This document shows, piece by piece, positions 62,617-64,000 of a stretch of 64,000 bases of DNA. The notes under the pieces are model-generated. The model had not been told where the DNA came from, did no database searches, and was given only the letters and a program-made list of their open reading frames with translations. The translations under genes and the position numbers were made by a program. Every line of letters begins with the position of its first letter. Position 1 is the first letter of the stretch. Source of the DNA: Brevundimonas goettingensis (GTDB lineage Bacteria; Pseudomonadota; Alphaproteobacteria; Caulobacterales; Caulobacteraceae); contig NZ_CP062222.1 in assembly GCF_017487405.1 (NCBI RefSeq), positions 248,001-312,000 of the forward strand, given 5' to 3'.

Positions 62617-63492
62617 GTGTCGCTGACCGGGCTCGCGCCCGCCAAGATCAACCTTTTCCTGCATGTCGGCCCGGTCCAGGCCGACGGCTACCATCCGCTC
62701 GCCAGCCTGGTCGCCTTCGCCGACATCGGCGACCGGGTCACGGTCGAGCGCGCCGACCGTCTTTCCCTAACGGTCGAAGGCCCCTTCGGCGCGGGCCTGG
62801 CGGCCGAGCCCGACAACCTGATCCTCAGGGCGTTGCGGGCCCTGGGCGAGGCGGCGGGCATCGGCGAGCCGGCCCTGAAGGTGTCCCTCGACAAACAGCT
62901 GCCCATCGCCGCCGGCCTGGGCGGGGGCTCCTCCGATGCGGGAGCGGCGCTCAAGCTGGCTAGAGCCCTGCTCGGCCTCGATCTGGACGATGCGGCGTTG
63001 GAGGCCGTCGCGGGCGTCGTCGGGGCCGACGGTCCGATGTGCCTGCGCGCCCGTTCCGCCTGGGCCGAGGGCAGGGGAAATGTCCTCACCGACGCCGCTG
63101 ACCTGCCGCCGCTGCACGCCGTTCTGGTCAATCCGGGCGTGCCGTCCTCGACCGGCGCCGTCTATCGCGCCTTCGACGCGGGTCCGGCCGGCGCGACCGA
63201 CCGCCCCGCCCCGCCCGCCGAATGGAGCCCCGCCGCCGTCATCGACTGGCTGGCCGGACAGCGCAACGATCTGGAGCTTGCGGCCCTCGTCCTGACCCCG
63301 GCCATCCAGCCCGCCCTTGACGCCGTCGCGGCCCAGTCGGGCGTCGGCCTGACCCGGATGTCGGGCTCCGGCGCCACCGTTTTCGGCCTGTTCGCCTCGG
63401 GTGAAGACGCCGCCCGCGCCGCCGCCGCCCTGACGGCCGCCCATCCCGGCTGGTGGGTTCGTGGCGCCGTCCTCGGCGCTGCCGGTCTCTGA
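62617..63492 (+). CDS. ispE: 4-diphosphocytidyl-2-C-methyl-D-erythritol kinase
   Basis: This 291-residue GHMP kinase phosphorylates CDP-ME in the MEP isoprenoid pathway. The N-terminus APAKINLFLHVGPVQADGYH and the ATP loop LPIAAGLGGGSSDAGAALKL are diagnostic, and the late SGSGATVFGLF is the third GHMP motif. It starts at GTG 62617, one base after the TPR gene stop. It ends 127 bases before the second fasciclin gene. Confidence 0.95.
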   Translation: MSLTGLAPAKINLFLHVGPVQADGYHPLASLVAFADIGDRVTVERADRLSLTVEGPFGAGLAAEPDNLILRALRALGEAAGIGEPALKVSLDKQLPIAAGLGGGSSDAGAALKLARALLGLDLDDAALEAVAGVVGADGPMCLRARSAWAEGRGNVLTDAADLPPLHAVLVNPGVPSSTGAVYRAFDAGPAGATDRPAPPAEWSPAAVIDWLAGQRNDLELAALVLTPAIQPALDAVAAQSGVGLTRMSGSGATVFGLFASGEDAARAAAALTAAHPGWWVRGAVLGAAGL

Positions 63493-63619
63493 AGACCGGC
63501 CAATATCAGCGTCCGGATGGAACTCGGGTCGCGCTAACCGTCTTTCCCTTGCAACCGACATATTGAGTCAAGGCGTCGCGATCCCTCGCGCGGCGCCTCC
63601 GGAGTCAAAGGAAACCGTC

Positions 63620-64000
63620 ATGCATCGCGCCCGCCTTCTGACCGCAACCGCCGCCATCGCCCTGTTCGCCGCCCCCGCCTTCGCCCAGGATATGGCCGCC
63701 CCGCAAACCGCGCCCGCGGAAGCCCCGGCGCCGGCCGTCGCGACCCCGGCCGCCTCCGACACCGTAATCGATGAGCTGAAGGCCAACGGCCAGTTCACGA
63801 CCCTGCTGGCCGCCCTCGATCAGGCGCAGCTGACCGACACGCTGAAGGCCCAGCCGGCGATCTCGATCTTCGCCCCGACCGACGCGGCCTTCGCCAGCCT
63901 GCCCGAGGCGGAGCGCGCCCGGCTGATGGACCCGGCTAACATCAATGAATTGCGTCAGCTGCTGCTCTACCATGTCATCGTCGCCGACGTGAACTCGAGC
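63620..64000 (+). CDS. Fasciclin-domain exported protein, partial
   Basis: The frame is open from the ATG at 63620 to the window edge (127 codons), with AAAGGAAA before the start. It has a Sec signal (LLTATAAIALFAAPAFAQ), a short Pro/Ala linker, and the first part of a FAS1 domain (ISIFAPTDAAFASLP and YHVIVADV). It is the second fasciclin gene in the window and, unlike the one at 51566, has a secretory rather than a lipoprotein signal. The end is outside the window. Confidence 0.88.
   Translation, partial: MHRARLLTATAAIALFAAPAFAQDMAAPQTAPAEAPAPAVATPAASDTVIDELKANGQFTTLLAALDQAQLTDTLKAQPAISIFAPTDAAFASLPEAERARLMDPANINELRQLLLYHVIVADVNSS

Noticed and set aside
63505..63540. GGAAC ... CGTC near-match to an EcfG promoter before the partial fasciclin gene
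   Set aside because: Spacing is 15 and the -10 box does not match.
1..64000. tRNA, rRNA, CRISPR arrays, IS elements or replication origin
   Set aside because: No cloverleaf with TTC-loop, repeat-spacer pattern, transposase frame or DnaA-box cluster was found by eye. A tRNA/CRISPR search tool would be needed to exclude them fully.

Overview
The window looks like a chromosomal segment of a high-GC alphaproteobacterium of the Caulobacterales, most likely Brevundimonas-like. The reasons are strong G/C bias at third codon positions, promoters with Caulobacter-type GCTATA -10 boxes, a gene-transfer-agent (GTA) structural cluster, the alphaproteobacterial F1-ATPase inhibitor (DUF1476), a ZauP-ZapA pair, an alphaproteobacterial RpoH, and an overall content resembling Caulobacter. 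The genus is inferred from content, not from a database search.

Layout. 1-1007: two minus-strand genes of unknown function, the first running off the edge with an apparent frameshift. 1054-10254: a tightly overlapping plus-strand GTA cluster from major capsid (gp5) to the host-specificity 'megatron' (gp15), including a 56-codon tail chaperone; terminase, portal and protease are not next to it. 10353-14721: DnaJ-like chaperone, serC, purA and a degenerate receiver protein. 14776-16897 (minus): rpoH and an RluD-type pseudouridine synthase. 16979-21385: a lipoprotein, then the gap / small membrane protein / pgk / fba glycolysis-gluconeogenesis group. 21510-28672: OmpR-type two-component system with an S41 protease, divergent from a four-EF-hand exported protein and followed by two more S41 proteases. 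28653-32234 (minus): purT, a VOC protein and tkt. 32347-34609: zauP-zapA, 6S RNA, 5-formyl-THF cyclo-ligase and a YmdB-like phosphoesterase. 34679-36588: a frameshifted SDR gene, a BlaI-type repressor with a membrane-protein partner and tandem operators, and a DUF1428 gene. 36714-50688: PhoD, a P450, lipoproteins, purL, purQ, an MFS transporter, a PEBP protein, an AEP-rich tail-anchored protein, purS and purC. 50952-64000: the ATPase inhibitor, a palindromic repeat element, a fasciclin lipoprotein, purU, a deoxyinosine/uracil glycosylase, purB, a GST, a lytic transglycosylase, a family-4-like UDG, ETF-QO, a TPR protein, ispE and a second fasciclin gene cut by the edge.

How it fits together. 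Eight purine or formate genes (purA, purT, purL, purQ, purS, purC, purU, purB) plus the folate enzyme fau lie in separate small units. PurS/PurL/PurQ form the split FGAM synthase, and PurU can supply the formate that PurT uses. gap-pgk-fba and tkt carry central carbon flow. The most distinctive loci are the apparently headless GTA cluster with a shortened gp13, the two-component/EF-hand/triple S41 protease region, the BlaI operator pair, the purL leader with competing hairpin arms, and the receiver protein with Glu in place of the phospho-Asp. Two frameshifts sit in short homopolymer runs and may be sequencing errors.
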